NCBI GenBank assembly: GCA_025936045.1
Contig: JAICUB010000039.1
Span: 1-64,000, forward strand
From: Polyangiaceae bacterium
GTDB lineage: Bacteria; Myxococcota_A; Polyangia; Polyangiales; Polyangiaceae
Reading direction: 5' to 3'
DNA length: 64,000 bases
A program made the translations under genes and the position numbers. A model generated the notes under the pieces. That model was given only the letters and a program-made list of their open reading frames with translations, was not told the origin of the DNA and ran no database searches. Position 1 is the first letter of the stretch; each line of letters begins with the position of its first letter. Below, one piece after another: positions 43,318 through 52,826 of the stretch.

Positions 43318-43725
43318 TCAGCCCAGAATGCCGACCGAATCGAGGACCGGCCCCGGTTTTTCGTCGCCGTCTCCGGCACGTACGATGCGATTCTTCGTGT
43401 CGACCCGCACCACCGTCGGGCGGTGGGCACGCGCTTCCTCGGGTGTCATCTCGGCGTAGGTCGCCAAGATCACGATATCACCCGGGGTATTCAGGTGAGC
43501 AGCCGCACCGTTCACGCAGATGGCGCCGCTGCCACGAGGCCCCTCGAGCGCGTAGGTGACGAGGCGAGTGCCGCGCGTCGCGTTCCAGATGTGGACCGCC
43601 TCGAACGGCAAGATGCCGGCGGCGTCCAAGAGGTCGCGATCGATGGTGACGCTGCCCTCGTACGCGACATCGGCATGCGTGACCGTCGCGCGGTGGATCT
43701 TCGACTTGAACATGTTGAGGCGCAT
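43318..43725 (-). CDS. panD: Aspartate 1-decarboxylase (pyruvoyl enzyme)
   Basis: 135 residues from the ATG giving MRLNMFKSKIHRATVT. With this start the self-cleavage site falls at Gly24-Ser25 in YEGSVTID, exactly as in E. coli PanD, which supports it over an upstream ATG at 43758. The alpha subunit then begins with the pyruvoyl group from Ser25. IWNATRGTRLVTYALEG, GAAAHLNTPGDIVILATYAEM follow. Makes beta-alanine for pantothenate and CoA. Monocistronic. Confidence 0.96.
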   Translation of the reverse strand: MRLNMFKSKIHRATVTHADVAYEGSVTIDRDLLDAAGILPFEAVHIWNATRGTRLVTYALEGPRGSGAICVNGAAAHLNTPGDIVILATYAEMTPEEARAHRPTVVRVDTKNRIVRAGDGDEKPGPVLDSVGILG

Positions 43726-43887
43726 GGCTTCTTCGAGTCCCGCCGTGGCGGCCGGCATTTTGCCGGTCCACCCAGTGGACGCTTCTCAAGATAAGGCATC
43801 GCCGGAAGGGGTCAATGCTGCGCGGAAATTTGGCCCTGAAAGCCCGGAGCGCTTACGGAAGGAGGCAACTCTCGAGGAGTAACCCCG

Positions 43888-44151
43888 ATGCCGAGTGCCA
43901 AGTCGCAAGCCGAGCTCCACGCTGTTTTGAAGGGCCTTTTGCGCGATTCCATGCGGCTCCATGCCGAGGGGGCGCCCGGTTCGCGCCTCGGAGAAGCCGA
44001 TGGCTACGTGGACGGTTTCATCCGCGCCCTGGTCGAGGCGGGTCTCTCCGACCACGCGACGATCCTGGGCGTGATCCGCGAGACGCGGCGTGAGGTCGCC
44101 GGCCCGGCGACTCGCGAGCTCGAGCCCGACGTGAAGACGCTCGCCGCGTAG
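43888..44151 (+). CDS. Small hypothetical protein
   Basis: 87 residues, ATG preceded by GAGGAG about 8 nt upstream. Helical and soluble: AELHAVLKGLLRDSMRLHAEG and ADGYVDGFIRALVEAGLSDHATILGVIRETRREV. No motif or signal recognised. The good ribosome-binding site supports translation. Lies between panD (divergent) and the PfkB kinase (convergent). Confidence 0.7.
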   Translation: MPSAKSQAELHAVLKGLLRDSMRLHAEGAPGSRLGEADGYVDGFIRALVEAGLSDHATILGVIRETRREVAGPATRELEPDVKTLAA

Positions 44152-44172
44152 CGTGCGAGCCGTTCGGCGAGC

Positions 44173-45087
<915 letters not shown>

Positions 45088-45094
45088 AGGAGCG

Positions 45095-45745
45095 TTATTC
45101 TTTCGTGTGAGGCGGCACCGTGCCACCGAAGCCGTGAGTTTCGGCCAATAGTCGCTCGGCGAGGCGCGCGGCACGCCCGCGCCGGCACTCTTCCGCGAGC
45201 ACGATGGAGCAGAGCTCTTGGGTAGCTCGCTCGAGGTCGTCGTTCATGAGCACGTAGTCGAAGAGACCGTAGTGGGCGATCTCTTCGCGGGCGACGTTGA
45301 AGCGGCGTTCGACCGTCTCGGCATCGTCGCTCGCGCGGCCCTTCAGGCGCTGCTTCAGGACGGCCATGCTCGGCGGCAAAATGAAGACGGCGACGGCGTC
45401 GGGCCGTACGCTCTTGATCTGACGCGCGCCTTGATGGTCGACGTCGAACAGGATGCCGCGCCCGCCGCGCGCGCGCTCGACCTCCGCGCGGCTCGTCCCG
45501 TAGAGATTGTCGTGCACGGTGGCCCACTCGAGGAACGCGTTCGTGCGGATCAGCTCCTCGAAGCTCTCGCGATCGACGAAGTGGTATTCCCGCCCGTCCA
45601 CTTCTTTGGCGCGGGGCTTGCGCGTCGTGTGCGAGACACTGAAGGTCAAGCCGCTCACGCGCTCGAGCAGGCGATTCGCGAGCGTCGTCTTGCCCGCTCC
45701 CGACGGTGAAGAAATGATGAGGAGCAACGGCTCGTCATTCGACAT
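45095..45745 (-). CDS. gmk: Guanylate kinase
   Basis: 216 residues. P-loop SSPSGAGKT (12-20), SVSHTTRKPR, GREYHFVDRESFEELI, FLEWATVHDNLYGTSRAEVE and ILFDVDHQGARQI are GMP-binding and core motifs. It makes GDP from GMP. It starts 11 nt inside the yicC end, the typical yicC-gmk arrangement. Confidence 0.96.
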   Translation of the reverse strand: MSNDEPLLLIISSPSGAGKTTLANRLLERVSGLTFSVSHTTRKPRAKEVDGREYHFVDRESFEELIRTNAFLEWATVHDNLYGTSRAEVERARGGRGILFDVDHQGARQIKSVRPDAVAVFILPPSMAVLKQRLKGRASDDAETVERRFNVAREEIAHYGLFDYVLMNDDLERATQELCSIVLAEECRRGRAARLAERLLAETHGFGGTVPPHTKE

Positions 45746-46604
45746 TCTGCACCTGCTCGCGCATCCGTTCGACCTCCACCTTGGTTTGCACCACGAGCTG
45801 GGCGAGCGTCGCGTCTTGGCTCTTCGCGCCCGTGGTGTTGAGCTCGCGCGCGATTTCCTGCAGCAGGAAGTCGAGCTGGCGCCCGATCGAGCCCGTGCTC
45901 TCGAGCAGGCTGCCGAACTGCCGAAAATGGCTGTCCAGACGCAACATCTCCTCGCTGATGTCGGAGCGATCCGCCATCAGCGCCACTTCGTTTTCGAGGC
46001 GCGTGGCGTCGAGCGGCGCGCTGCCCGCCAGCAAGCGGTCCAGTCGCTCCTTGAGCCGCGCGCGCTGCACTCCGACGAGCCCGCCCGAGCGCTCGCGGAT
46101 CGAATGCGCGAGCTTCTTCGCCGCTGCGAGCCGCGCGCCGATTTCCCGCCCGAGCGCGGAGCCTTCCGCTTCGCGCATCGCCCCGAGCTTCTCGAGTGCG
46201 GCGCGAAGGGCGCGCTCGAGCGACGCGCGCACGGCTTCCACGTCGGCGACGACCGGCTCGAGCAGCAGCGAGGAGAAGCTAGCGAGCGTCGCGAGCGTCA
46301 CCTCGGTACCCGGCGCGAGCTCGTCGCGCAGCGTGCCGAGCGCCGTGAGCAAGGCACGCGCGCGTTCCGACGAGAACCGCGCCGGCGGCAGCGCCGCGCC
46401 GCCGAGCCGCACGCTCACGTCGACGCGGCCGCGCTCGAGCTTGTCGCGCACGAGCTGCTCGAGAAACGACGACTGATCGGCGATCTCCGGAGGGAGCCGC
46501 ACGCGCACGTCCACGAAGCGGTGATTGAGCGTTCGGAGCTCGAGCTGGAGCTCGCCGCCGCCGAGTGGCGCGTCCCCCGCACCGTAGCCGGTCATGCTCC
46601 GCAT
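45735..46604 (-). CDS. YicC family endoribonuclease/RNA-binding protein
   Basis: 289 residues. MRSMTGYGAGDAPLGG and LELRTLNHRFVDVRVRLPPEI at the N-terminus and RLDSHFRQFGSLLESTGSIGRQLDFLLQEIARELNTTGAKSQDA at the C-terminus are family signatures. YicC is an RNase influencing small-RNA turnover in E. coli. Overlaps gmk by 11 nt, and lies 13 bp after the DUF507 gene. Confidence 0.93.
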   Translation of the reverse strand: MRSMTGYGAGDAPLGGGELQLELRTLNHRFVDVRVRLPPEIADQSSFLEQLVRDKLERGRVDVSVRLGGAALPPARFSSERARALLTALGTLRDELAPGTEVTLATLASFSSLLLEPVVADVEAVRASLERALRAALEKLGAMREAEGSALGREIGARLAAAKKLAHSIRERSGGLVGVQRARLKERLDRLLAGSAPLDATRLENEVALMADRSDISEEMLRLDSHFRQFGSLLESTGSIGRQLDFLLQEIARELNTTGAKSQDATLAQLVVQTKVEVERMREQVQNVE

Positions 46605-46617
46605 CGGTCGCGCGGAG

Positions 46618-47127
46618 CTAGAGGCCCTTGCGGCGTTTGATGTCCTCCATCATGCGCCGGTACTCCACTTCCCAGAGCCCGGTGCCCTCCTGCACGTGCT
46701 TCAGGTGCCCGCGGATCTCCTGCTCGAGCGCTTGCTCTTCGGCGAGCTGCTTGCGGAGGGGATCGCGCATCTTGCGCCGGAGCTCGTAGTCTTCGGAGAA
46801 GACCTCGTCCACGTTCGCCGAGTGCATGAGCATCTCGACGAGCTGATCGAGCAGGTAGTCGATGGCGTCGTCACCGAGCTTGATGTGCTTCTCGTCGGCG
46901 ACGAGCTTGCGCAGGCGCGGGTACTCGTTTTGCGAGAGCCCGCGCGCCGCCATCAGGTCCTTCGCCTTCTCTTGAACGACCTGCTCGTCCCGCACGTATT
47001 GGTTCAATACGGCCTCGATGTCCGCTTGAACTTCAGCGGGCGCCTCAGTCTCGATGTCCTTGCCCTTGACGAGCGCCGTCATCATCTCGTGGGCGATCTG
47101 CGGGACGCGGGGCGCGTGCAGCCTCAT
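46618..47127 (-). CDS. DUF507 family protein
   Basis: 169 residues, ATG start (MRLHAPRVPQIAHEMMTAL). Helical throughout with DIEAVLNQYVRDEQVVQEKAKDLM and KLGDDAIDYLLDQLVEMLMHSANVDEVFSED matching DUF507 repeats. Function unknown; commonly placed with ribosome and RNA genes in deltaproteobacteria, here before yicC-gmk. C-terminus basic (DIKRRKGL). Confidence 0.88.
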   Translation of the reverse strand: MRLHAPRVPQIAHEMMTALVKGKDIETEAPAEVQADIEAVLNQYVRDEQVVQEKAKDLMAARGLSQNEYPRLRKLVADEKHIKLGDDAIDYLLDQLVEMLMHSANVDEVFSEDYELRRKMRDPLRKQLAEEQALEQEIRGHLKHVQEGTGLWEVEYRRMMEDIKRRKGL

Positions 47128-47193
47128 GGCGGGTTTCTACCACCGTTCTCGGCCTTAACACACCTCAAAAACCCCAAAAACACGGGCGAAGAG

Positions 47194-48171
47194 TCAGCTG
47201 TCGTTACGGCTACCTAGACGCAAACGCCGAAAAACGGCCGCCCGCTGGCGCTGTTTGTAGGCGTCGTGGCTCGCGTCGCCGGTCTCGTTTTTGGCTTCGC
47301 TTTCCGCGTCGAGGACCTGAAACTCGCACAGCATGTAGACGAGGGGGCCGAGGAGCTCCGAGCCGGCGGGTGCAAGCTCCATCAGGTGGGGCGGCACGCG
47401 CACCGGCACGTCGGTCACGAATTGGATCACGCGGTAGGTCGGCGCGCTGAAGCGGTTGTCGCCAGGGGTGAGATCGTCGTCGAGCGTGCCCTGGAATTCG
47501 GGGACCATCGTCGCGAGCTCGGCGTGGCGCTCGCAGTAGCTCTTGAAGTGAAAGATCGTGTTCGTGCTCTGCTTGGGCACGACGAAGTTGAAGGGAAAGA
47601 GGCGATCGGTGAGGTAGAGCACCACCGGCAGGATGTCGTCCATCGCCTTGGTCACGATGCGAAAGCGCAGCTTGTCGTAGAGCGCGGCGGCCGTCGCTTC
47701 CGGCTTCGACAAGAGCTTCGTGTAGGTCGAGTCGAGGTTCTTGCGGCCGCCGATGAATTCAGTGATCGGGAAGCCCTCGCTCAGCATGGTGCCGACGACG
47801 CGGTAGACCTTCTCCTCGACGAGGTGAAAGAGATCGCGGTCGCTCACCGGCAGGCGGAACAAGAGCTCGCGGCCCGCCATGTGATTGATGATCTGAATCG
47901 TCTTCAGAATCGTGCAGGCGCAGAGCTGGCGGTGCCCTTTGCCCGAGGCCATGACGAGTAGCTCCCCGACGTTCGACTCCTCGACGGGCTTCGGGATCGC
48001 GAAGGAGAAATGGCGGCGCAGATAGGTGATGGCCTCGCGCTTGATGTGCTCGGTGAAGGCGAGGTCCTTCGGGTCCGAGAGCGACAGATCGTGATTTTCG
48101 ATCAGCTGCCGCGCGTGCTCGGGCCCGCTCAGATTCAGGCGGTGCCAGTCCACGACGGACGCGCCGGCCAA
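47194..48171 (-). CDS. TIGR04552-like conserved protein (N-terminus probably longer)
   Basis: From the TTG at 48171 the protein has 325 residues, but the in-frame upstream sequence (to 48303) encodes LKRFDEFSLHDVEALRLIL, which looks like genuine helix of this protein. No ATG, GTG or TTG occurs there. A CTG at 48285 overlaps the stop of the small membrane protein by 4 nt (CTGA), the same coupling seen with ATG/GTG elsewhere, and would give 363 residues. Motifs: GGRKNLDSTYTKLLSKP, RFRIVTKAMDDILPVVLYLTDRLFPFNFVVP, a part that resembles the RelA/SpoT synthetase fold but lacks clear catalytic motifs. Function unknown. Confidence 0.8.
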   Translation of the reverse strand: MAGASVVDWHRLNLSGPEHARQLIENHDLSLSDPKDLAFTEHIKREAITYLRRHFSFAIPKPVEESNVGELLVMASGKGHRQLCACTILKTIQIINHMAGRELLFRLPVSDRDLFHLVEEKVYRVVGTMLSEGFPITEFIGGRKNLDSTYTKLLSKPEATAAALYDKLRFRIVTKAMDDILPVVLYLTDRLFPFNFVVPKQSTNTIFHFKSYCERHAELATMVPEFQGTLDDDLTPGDNRFSAPTYRVIQFVTDVPVRVPPHLMELAPAGSELLGPLVYMLCEFQVLDAESEAKNETGDASHDAYKQRQRAAVFRRLRLGSRNDS

Positions 48172-48281
48172 GATCAGCCTGAGCGCCTCGACGTCGTGAA
48201 GGCTGAACTCGTCGAAACGCTTGAGCGGCGCAGCCGCAAGGGGGCCGTCCGGAGGCGACGAGTGGGAGTCGTGCGGCGAGG

Positions 48282-48449
48282 TCAGTGGTGCGTCGTGGTC
48301 GCGCTACCCTCGCCGGGGCGGCGCAGCGAGAGGGTTCCGAAGAAGATGCCCAGGGTTACGCCGAGGACCGCTAGCTGCGCACCAAAAGCGCCCTTTGCTA
48401 CGAGCAATAATGCCGGGATCGCAGCAAGGAGGTAGGGATTGAGCTTCAT
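48282..48449 (-). CDS. Small membrane protein
   Basis: 55 residues from the ATG giving MKLNPYLLAAIPALLLVAKGA. Two hydrophobic segments (LLAAIPALLLVAKGAFGA and LAVLGVTLGIFFGTL) make a helical hairpin; the tail ends THH. No clear ribosome-binding site. It leads the minus-strand run TIGR04552-like, DUF507, yicC, gmk, pfkB. Confidence 0.6.
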   Translation of the reverse strand: MKLNPYLLAAIPALLLVAKGAFGAQLAVLGVTLGIFFGTLSLRRPGEGSATTTHH

Positions 48450-48600
48450 GTAGGTCTGTGTAGGTAACCCTGCCACAAGATCGTGCTGGGGGGCCAAGAG
48501 TTAGCGGAGACCACGGATGGAGTTCAAGCACTAGTTCACGATCTGATTATTTAGGTGGGACCTCGGCGCACCGGAGCCCGCTTCTCCCGACCGTGCACCA

Positions 48601-48614
48601 CGCGCGCGCGCGCG
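48601..48614. repeat. (CG)7 alternating tract
   Basis: Seven CG dinucleotides in a row in the 261-bp gap between divergent genes at 48450-48710. Such alternating purine-pyrimidine DNA can form Z-DNA under negative supercoiling; a simple GC-rich slippage product is equally possible. No -10/-35 elements are obvious nearby. Confidence 0.6.
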
Positions 48615-48710
48615 TCGAATTCTTCGTGCGCAGAAGAGTTCGAGCCAGCCGCAAGGCCGGTGACGGTTTGAGAGCGAACTATCGGGCGCGTTTTGTTAGC
48701 GTGAAGGGCC

Positions 48711-49202
48711 GTGACAGCTTGGATGGCTCGCGCCGCCGTCGTGGTGTGCGCGCTCGGATTCGCGCTCTACGGTGCCGGCTGTGGGGATCAAGGACTCTTG
48801 CCGACCACGGTGGACCCGGGGCCCGACTTCAGCATCGCCGATCTCTTGTTCGACGAGAATTTTTTCTACTGCCAAGTCGAGCCGCGCGCGATCACTCCGA
48901 GCAAGTGCGCCCCGGGCGACGCGGGGCAGGGTGACTCCGGCTGTCACGACAAGATCACCTCGTTTCGCCTGCGCACGCACGCCGACATCACGTGTGCCAA
49001 CAACGTGCCGACGACGCCGATCCCTCAGGAAGCGCGCGGCAACTACACCGCGGCGCAGGCGCGCATGCGCCGTGATCCCGACTCGTCGCCCCTGCTTTTA
49101 CGGCCGCTGCAGCGGCTCGAGCACCCGCGCAAGATCTTCGCCGACGACAGCGACGCCGCCGCCGCCATTCGTGAATGGGCGAGCCACGTGACGGCGCAAT
49201 GA
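48711..49202 (+). CDS. Hypothetical lipoprotein with a lone cytochrome c-like CH segment
   Basis: 163 residues, GTG start with GAAGGG upstream. Signal MARAAVVVCALGFALYGAGC is a lipoprotein type. The mature part contains KCAPGDAGQGDSGCHDK: two Cys, the second followed by His, spaced much wider than CxxCH, so it is not a normal haem site but resembles the cytochrome c-like proteins of this group. Ends in a charged helical region. First gene of a four-gene run; overlaps the next by 4 nt (ATGA). Confidence 0.8.
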   Translation: MTAWMARAAVVVCALGFALYGAGCGDQGLLPTTVDPGPDFSIADLLFDENFFYCQVEPRAITPSKCAPGDAGQGDSGCHDKITSFRLRTHADITCANNVPTTPIPQEARGNYTAAQARMRRDPDSSPLLLRPLQRLEHPRKIFADDSDAAAAIREWASHVTAQ

Positions 49203-49954
49203 GGCGATTTCTTCGCGCCTGCGGGCTCGCTCTCGCGCTCCTCGCGGCCTCCAAGCACGCGCGCGCAGAAGACGCCGACGTCTTTGCGCGCGTCACCGTC
49301 GCGGAGACCGAGCTGCGCGCCGGTCCCGGCGTCTCCTATCGCGTGATCCATCGCGGCCACCGCGGGGACACCTTCTTGATCCAGACGCGCGAGACGTCCG
49401 GTTACTGGCTCGAAGTGCTCTTGCCCGACGGTCGCACGGCCTACGTCCTCGGCGACACGGTCGAAGCGATGGCAGTCGATGAAGACACGCCGAACGGACC
49501 GAGCAAGCCCGGTCTCTTCGCGCCGCCCGCGCTCGAGGACGCGCACGGCGGGCTCGCGCTGATGGGCGGCGTGTGGAACAAGAGCGGCTACTCCGAGGTG
49601 CGCCCCGCGCTCGTGATCGCGCCGGCCATCGCCTTCGAGCCGTATCTCGGGCTCGCGCTCCAATCCGACAGCCGCCGCCTGATTTACGGCGGCGCTTTCG
49701 CGCTCAATCTGGCGCCGGACTGGGCGATCGCGCCGTTCTTCGTGCTCGGCGCGGGCGGCATGCACGAAAAGCCGAAGGAAGAGAACATTCGCCAGACGCG
49801 CGATTGGTTCAACGCGCGCGTGGGCGGCGGGCTCCTGATCTCGCTCCGGTTCCGCTTGCTGCTCAGGCTCGAGGTCTCGGACTTCGTGCTCTACACGGAG
49901 GACCGCTACAAAAACGTGCAGAGCTACGTCGGCGGTCTGGGGTCGTATTTTTGA
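49199..49954 (+). CDS. SH3b plus beta-barrel outer membrane protein
   Basis: 251 residues from the ATG (signal MRRFLRACGLALALLAASKHARA). A bacterial SH3 domain covers about 25-95 (VTVAETELRAGPGVSYRVIHRGHRGDTF..., GYWLEVLLPDGRTAYVLGD), then from about 115 an amphipathic strand pattern typical of an outer membrane beta-barrel, ending in aromatic GSYF, a classic barrel C-terminus. SH3b domains bind murein, so it may tie the barrel to peptidoglycan. Coupled to the upstream lipoprotein and 8 bp before the DUF4266 gene. Confidence 0.82.
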   Translation: MRRFLRACGLALALLAASKHARAEDADVFARVTVAETELRAGPGVSYRVIHRGHRGDTFLIQTRETSGYWLEVLLPDGRTAYVLGDTVEAMAVDEDTPNGPSKPGLFAPPALEDAHGGLALMGGVWNKSGYSEVRPALVIAPAIAFEPYLGLALQSDSRRLIYGGAFALNLAPDWAIAPFFVLGAGGMHEKPKEENIRQTRDWFNARVGGGLLISLRFRLLLRLEVSDFVLYTEDRYKNVQSYVGGLGSYF

Positions 49955-49962
49955 GGAGACCC

Positions 49963-50181
49963 ATGACGAAGACGCTGTCCCTCTCGGTCCTCTTGCTCTT
50001 GGCGCTCGCTGCCGGCGCGTGCGCGACGGTGTGGCCCGAGCAGCGCGCGGTGCTCGCCGATCCGACCATGCGCTTCGAGGGCGAGCCGGGTGAAAACGCG
50101 GCCGAGGAGCACGTGCTCGAGAACCGCGAGGCGTCGTTCGGAGGCGGCTCGGTGCGCGGAGGCGGTTGCGGGTGCAACTGA
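49963..50181 (+). CDS. DUF4266 small lipoprotein
   Basis: 72 residues. ATG with GAGGAG just upstream. MTKTLSLSVLLLLALAAGAC is a lipoprotein signal with Cys20, followed by WPEQRAVLADPTMRF and HVLENREASFGGGSVRGGGCGCN. The motif eRxxLAxxxM, then a conserved Gly/Cys end GGGCGCN, is the DUF4266 pattern. DUF4266 genes usually lie beside DUF3570, as here. The function is not established; the C-terminal Cys pair may bind metal or be modified. Confidence 0.88.
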   Translation: MTKTLSLSVLLLLALAAGACATVWPEQRAVLADPTMRFEGEPGENAAEEHVLENREASFGGGSVRGGGCGCN

Positions 50182-51422
50182 GCGGACGGCTTCAGCGCGC
50201 GCGGGCGCTCGGGCTCGCCGGCGCCGCGCTCCTCGGCTTGGCCGCGGGCTCGGCGCGCGCGCAGGTCGTCGAAGTCGACGCGCGCGGGACGGTGTTCGTG
50301 GAGCCGTCGAAGACGAGCAAGCTGACGGTCGTCACGCCGGCGGCGACGGTCGCGGCCCAGCCGGCCGAGTGGCTCGACGTTCACGTGGCGTACGAAGCCG
50401 ACATCGTCTCGGGCGCGACCGAAGCGATCAAGGCGGGCCCCATCGCGGACGTCGTGACGGGCGCGACCAAGTTCTCCGACGTGCGGAACGAATTCCGGGG
50501 CGGCGCGCAGATCACGCGCCGCGATACGCACCTCGCGGTGGATTATTCGTACGGCACGGAGTCCGACTACCACTCGCAGGGGCTCGCGGTCACCGCGGGC
50601 ACCGACTTCCTCCAGAAGAACACCCAGCTCGAGATCCAATACGCGCGCGGCTTCGATCAGGTCTGCACCACGAACTTCGCGCCGAGCACCGCGCCCTCGG
50701 GCCGCACGCGCCTCGACAGCTCGAAGGGCTGCTTCACGAAAGACCCGCTGCGCGCGAGCCGCGCCGTGGATCTCGACACTTTCCAGGTCGGTTGGTCGCA
50801 GGCCTGGACACCCGTGTTCGCCACGCAAATCGTGCTCACGGGCGGCCTGCAGCACGGCTTTTTGGGCAATCCGTATCGCGGAGTCGTGATCGCGCCCACG
50901 GGCGAGGATGCGCTCGAGAATCACCCGGAGAACCGCGCGCGCGGCGCGCTTTCGCTGCGCGGCAAGTACTTCATCAAGCCGATCTCGGCCGCGGCGACGG
51001 CGAGCTTCCGCGTCTATCGCGACACGTGGGACATCGTCGGAGAGACGTACGAGCTCGAGTTCGAGAAGTACGTGACACAGGCGATTCGCCTGCTCGTGCA
51101 CGCCCGCTATTACCACCAGAACGGTGCGCTCTTTTGGAGCGACGATTATACGGGCGGCGAGCCGAGCCACGGTCCGCGCGGCCAATACTGGACGGGTGAC
51201 CGCGAGCTCTCGCCACTCTCGAGCTATCTGCTCGGCTTTCGGTTGCTTGCCGGCATGCAGGGCACGCCGGACCACCGGATTTTTTCGGCCCTCCTCCGCT
51301 TCCAGGGCAGCGTGGCCTTCGACGCGCTGAAAACCAACCTCCGGGACTTCACCTGGAGCGGGAAGACGCCCGACGACACGCTCGCGGGGATGCTGACACT
51401 CGGCGTGCGCGGGGAATTCTGA
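50166..51422 (+). CDS. DUF3570 outer membrane beta-barrel protein
   Basis: 418 residues, TTG start (or GTG two codons later), overlapping DUF4266 by 16 nt. A signal peptide (ALGLAGAALLGLAAGSARAQ) leads to a repeated beta-strand pattern (WLDVHVAYEADIVSGATEAIKAGP, DTHLAVDYSYGTESDYHSQGL, LAGMLTLGVRGEF) consistent with an outer membrane barrel ending in aromatic Phe. DUF3570 is found with DUF4266 and, in many bacteria, with thioredoxin and ApbE genes. Neither is visible here. Confidence 0.88.
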   Translation: MRVQLSGRLQRARALGLAGAALLGLAAGSARAQVVEVDARGTVFVEPSKTSKLTVVTPAATVAAQPAEWLDVHVAYEADIVSGATEAIKAGPIADVVTGATKFSDVRNEFRGGAQITRRDTHLAVDYSYGTESDYHSQGLAVTAGTDFLQKNTQLEIQYARGFDQVCTTNFAPSTAPSGRTRLDSSKGCFTKDPLRASRAVDLDTFQVGWSQAWTPVFATQIVLTGGLQHGFLGNPYRGVVIAPTGEDALENHPENRARGALSLRGKYFIKPISAAATASFRVYRDTWDIVGETYELEFEKYVTQAIRLLVHARYYHQNGALFWSDDYTGGEPSHGPRGQYWTGDRELSPLSSYLLGFRLLAGMQGTPDHRIFSALLRFQGSVAFDALKTNLRDFTWSGKTPDDTLAGMLTLGVRGEF

Positions 51423-51461
51423 GCGGCCCTCGAACGCCTCGTTACGGTACGGGGCGCGGCA

Positions 51462-52826
51462 CTAGCTCCGGCCCTCGCGTAACCCGTGACGCCTCGCTAG
51501 ATCGTACAAATGCTTTCGATCCATGCGGGCCTCGCGGGCCGCGGCGCTGATGTTGCCCGCGTGGCGCTCGAGCAGCCAGGAGACGTAGCGGCGCTCGAAA
51601 TCGGATTCGAACTGCTCGCGGACGTCACGGTAGCTCCTGCCCGCTTCGAAGCTCGTCGCGTCGGCGTGGCCTGCGCCCGCGGCAACCGGGAGATCGACGA
51701 TGCGTACTTCGCGCTCGCCGCCCGCCGTCGCGATGTAGATGGCGCGATCGAGCACGTTCCGTAGCTCGCGGACGTTACCCGGCCAGTCGTGCGCGGCGAG
51801 CGCCGCGACCGTGGCCGAGCTCAACGTGATCGAAGCCGACGCGCTGTCACGCTTGCGCGCGAGCTCGACGAAGCGCTCGATGAGCTGCGGAATGTCCTCG
51901 CGGCGCGAGCGCAACGGCGGCACCGTCACCGGGACGACCGCGAGCCGAAAGTAGAGATCCTCGCGGAATTTACCGCGTTCGACCTCGAGCTTCAGGTCGC
52001 GCTTCGTGGCCGCGACGACGCGGGCCTCGGCCCGCAGCACCTTGTTGCCGCCGACGCGCCGGAACTCCGCCGACTCGAGCACGCGCAGGAGCTTCGGCTG
52101 CACGTCGAGCGGCAGCTCGCCGACCTCGTCGAGGAAGACGGTGCCGTGCCCCGCGAGCTCGAAGGCGCCCTGGCGCAGGGAGACGGCGCCCGTGAACGCT
52201 CCGCGTTCGTGCCCGAAGAGCTCGCTCTCGATCAGGCTGTAGCTCACGGCGCCGCAGTCGACGACGACGAACGGCTTTTCCCGGCGCTGGCTGATCTGGT
52301 GGATCGAACGAGCGAGCACGTCTTTGCCGGTGCCGGTTTCACCCTCGAGCAAGATGCTCGCGTCGGTCGGCGCGATGCGCTCGAGCACGCCGAAGATGGT
52401 GCGCATGCTGATGCTGTGACCGAGCGCCTCGCCGAACTTGTGCGATTCGCTCGGCAAAATGACGGCCTGGCGCGGCTCGACGCGCAGGCTCAAATCCACG
52501 CCGCCCACGCTGATCGTCGTGCCCGATTCGACGACCGCTTCCTGCACGGCGGCGCGCCCGACGCGCGTATGATTGGTCGAGCCGAGATCGCGCACGAGGA
52601 CGCCCTGGGCGCTGCGCTCGAGCTCGCAGTGTTGGCGTGAGACGGTGTCGTCGCTCAAAACGAGGTCGTTTTCGGGCGCTTTGCCGACGCGCAGGCGATC
52701 GACCAGCCGGACGCGGTGGCCGCGCTGGGCGCCGTTCAACACGATGACGATGATGTCGTCGGGTAGCCTGAGATCCGGAGTTTGAGCGCGCGTGCTGATC
52801 TCGACCGGAGACGACGGCTGGCTCAC
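51462..52826 (-). CDS. Sigma-54-dependent activator with N-terminal FHA domain
   Basis: 454 residues from the GTG at 52826. FHA domain (22-115) with VGKAPENDLVLSDDTVSRQHCEL and LGSTNHT, which binds phosphothreonine. AAA+ core with Walker A GETGTGKD (162-169), GAFTGA (209-214) contacting sigma54, Walker B TVFLDE and WPGNVRELRN. C-terminal Fis-type HTH (AGNISAAAREARMDRKHLYDLARRHG). Activates -24/-12 promoters on a kinase signal; typical of myxobacterial enhancer-binding proteins. Overlaps the previous gene by 4 nt. Confidence 0.95.
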   Translation of the reverse strand: MSQPSSPVEISTRAQTPDLRLPDDIIVIVLNGAQRGHRVRLVDRLRVGKAPENDLVLSDDTVSRQHCELERSAQGVLVRDLGSTNHTRVGRAAVQEAVVESGTTISVGGVDLSLRVEPRQAVILPSESHKFGEALGHSISMRTIFGVLERIAPTDASILLEGETGTGKDVLARSIHQISQRREKPFVVVDCGAVSYSLIESELFGHERGAFTGAVSLRQGAFELAGHGTVFLDEVGELPLDVQPKLLRVLESAEFRRVGGNKVLRAEARVVAATKRDLKLEVERGKFREDLYFRLAVVPVTVPPLRSRREDIPQLIERFVELARKRDSASASITLSSATVAALAAHDWPGNVRELRNVLDRAIYIATAGGEREVRIVDLPVAAGAGHADATSFEAGRSYRDVREQFESDFERRYVSWLLERHAGNISAAAREARMDRKHLYDLARRHGLREGRS

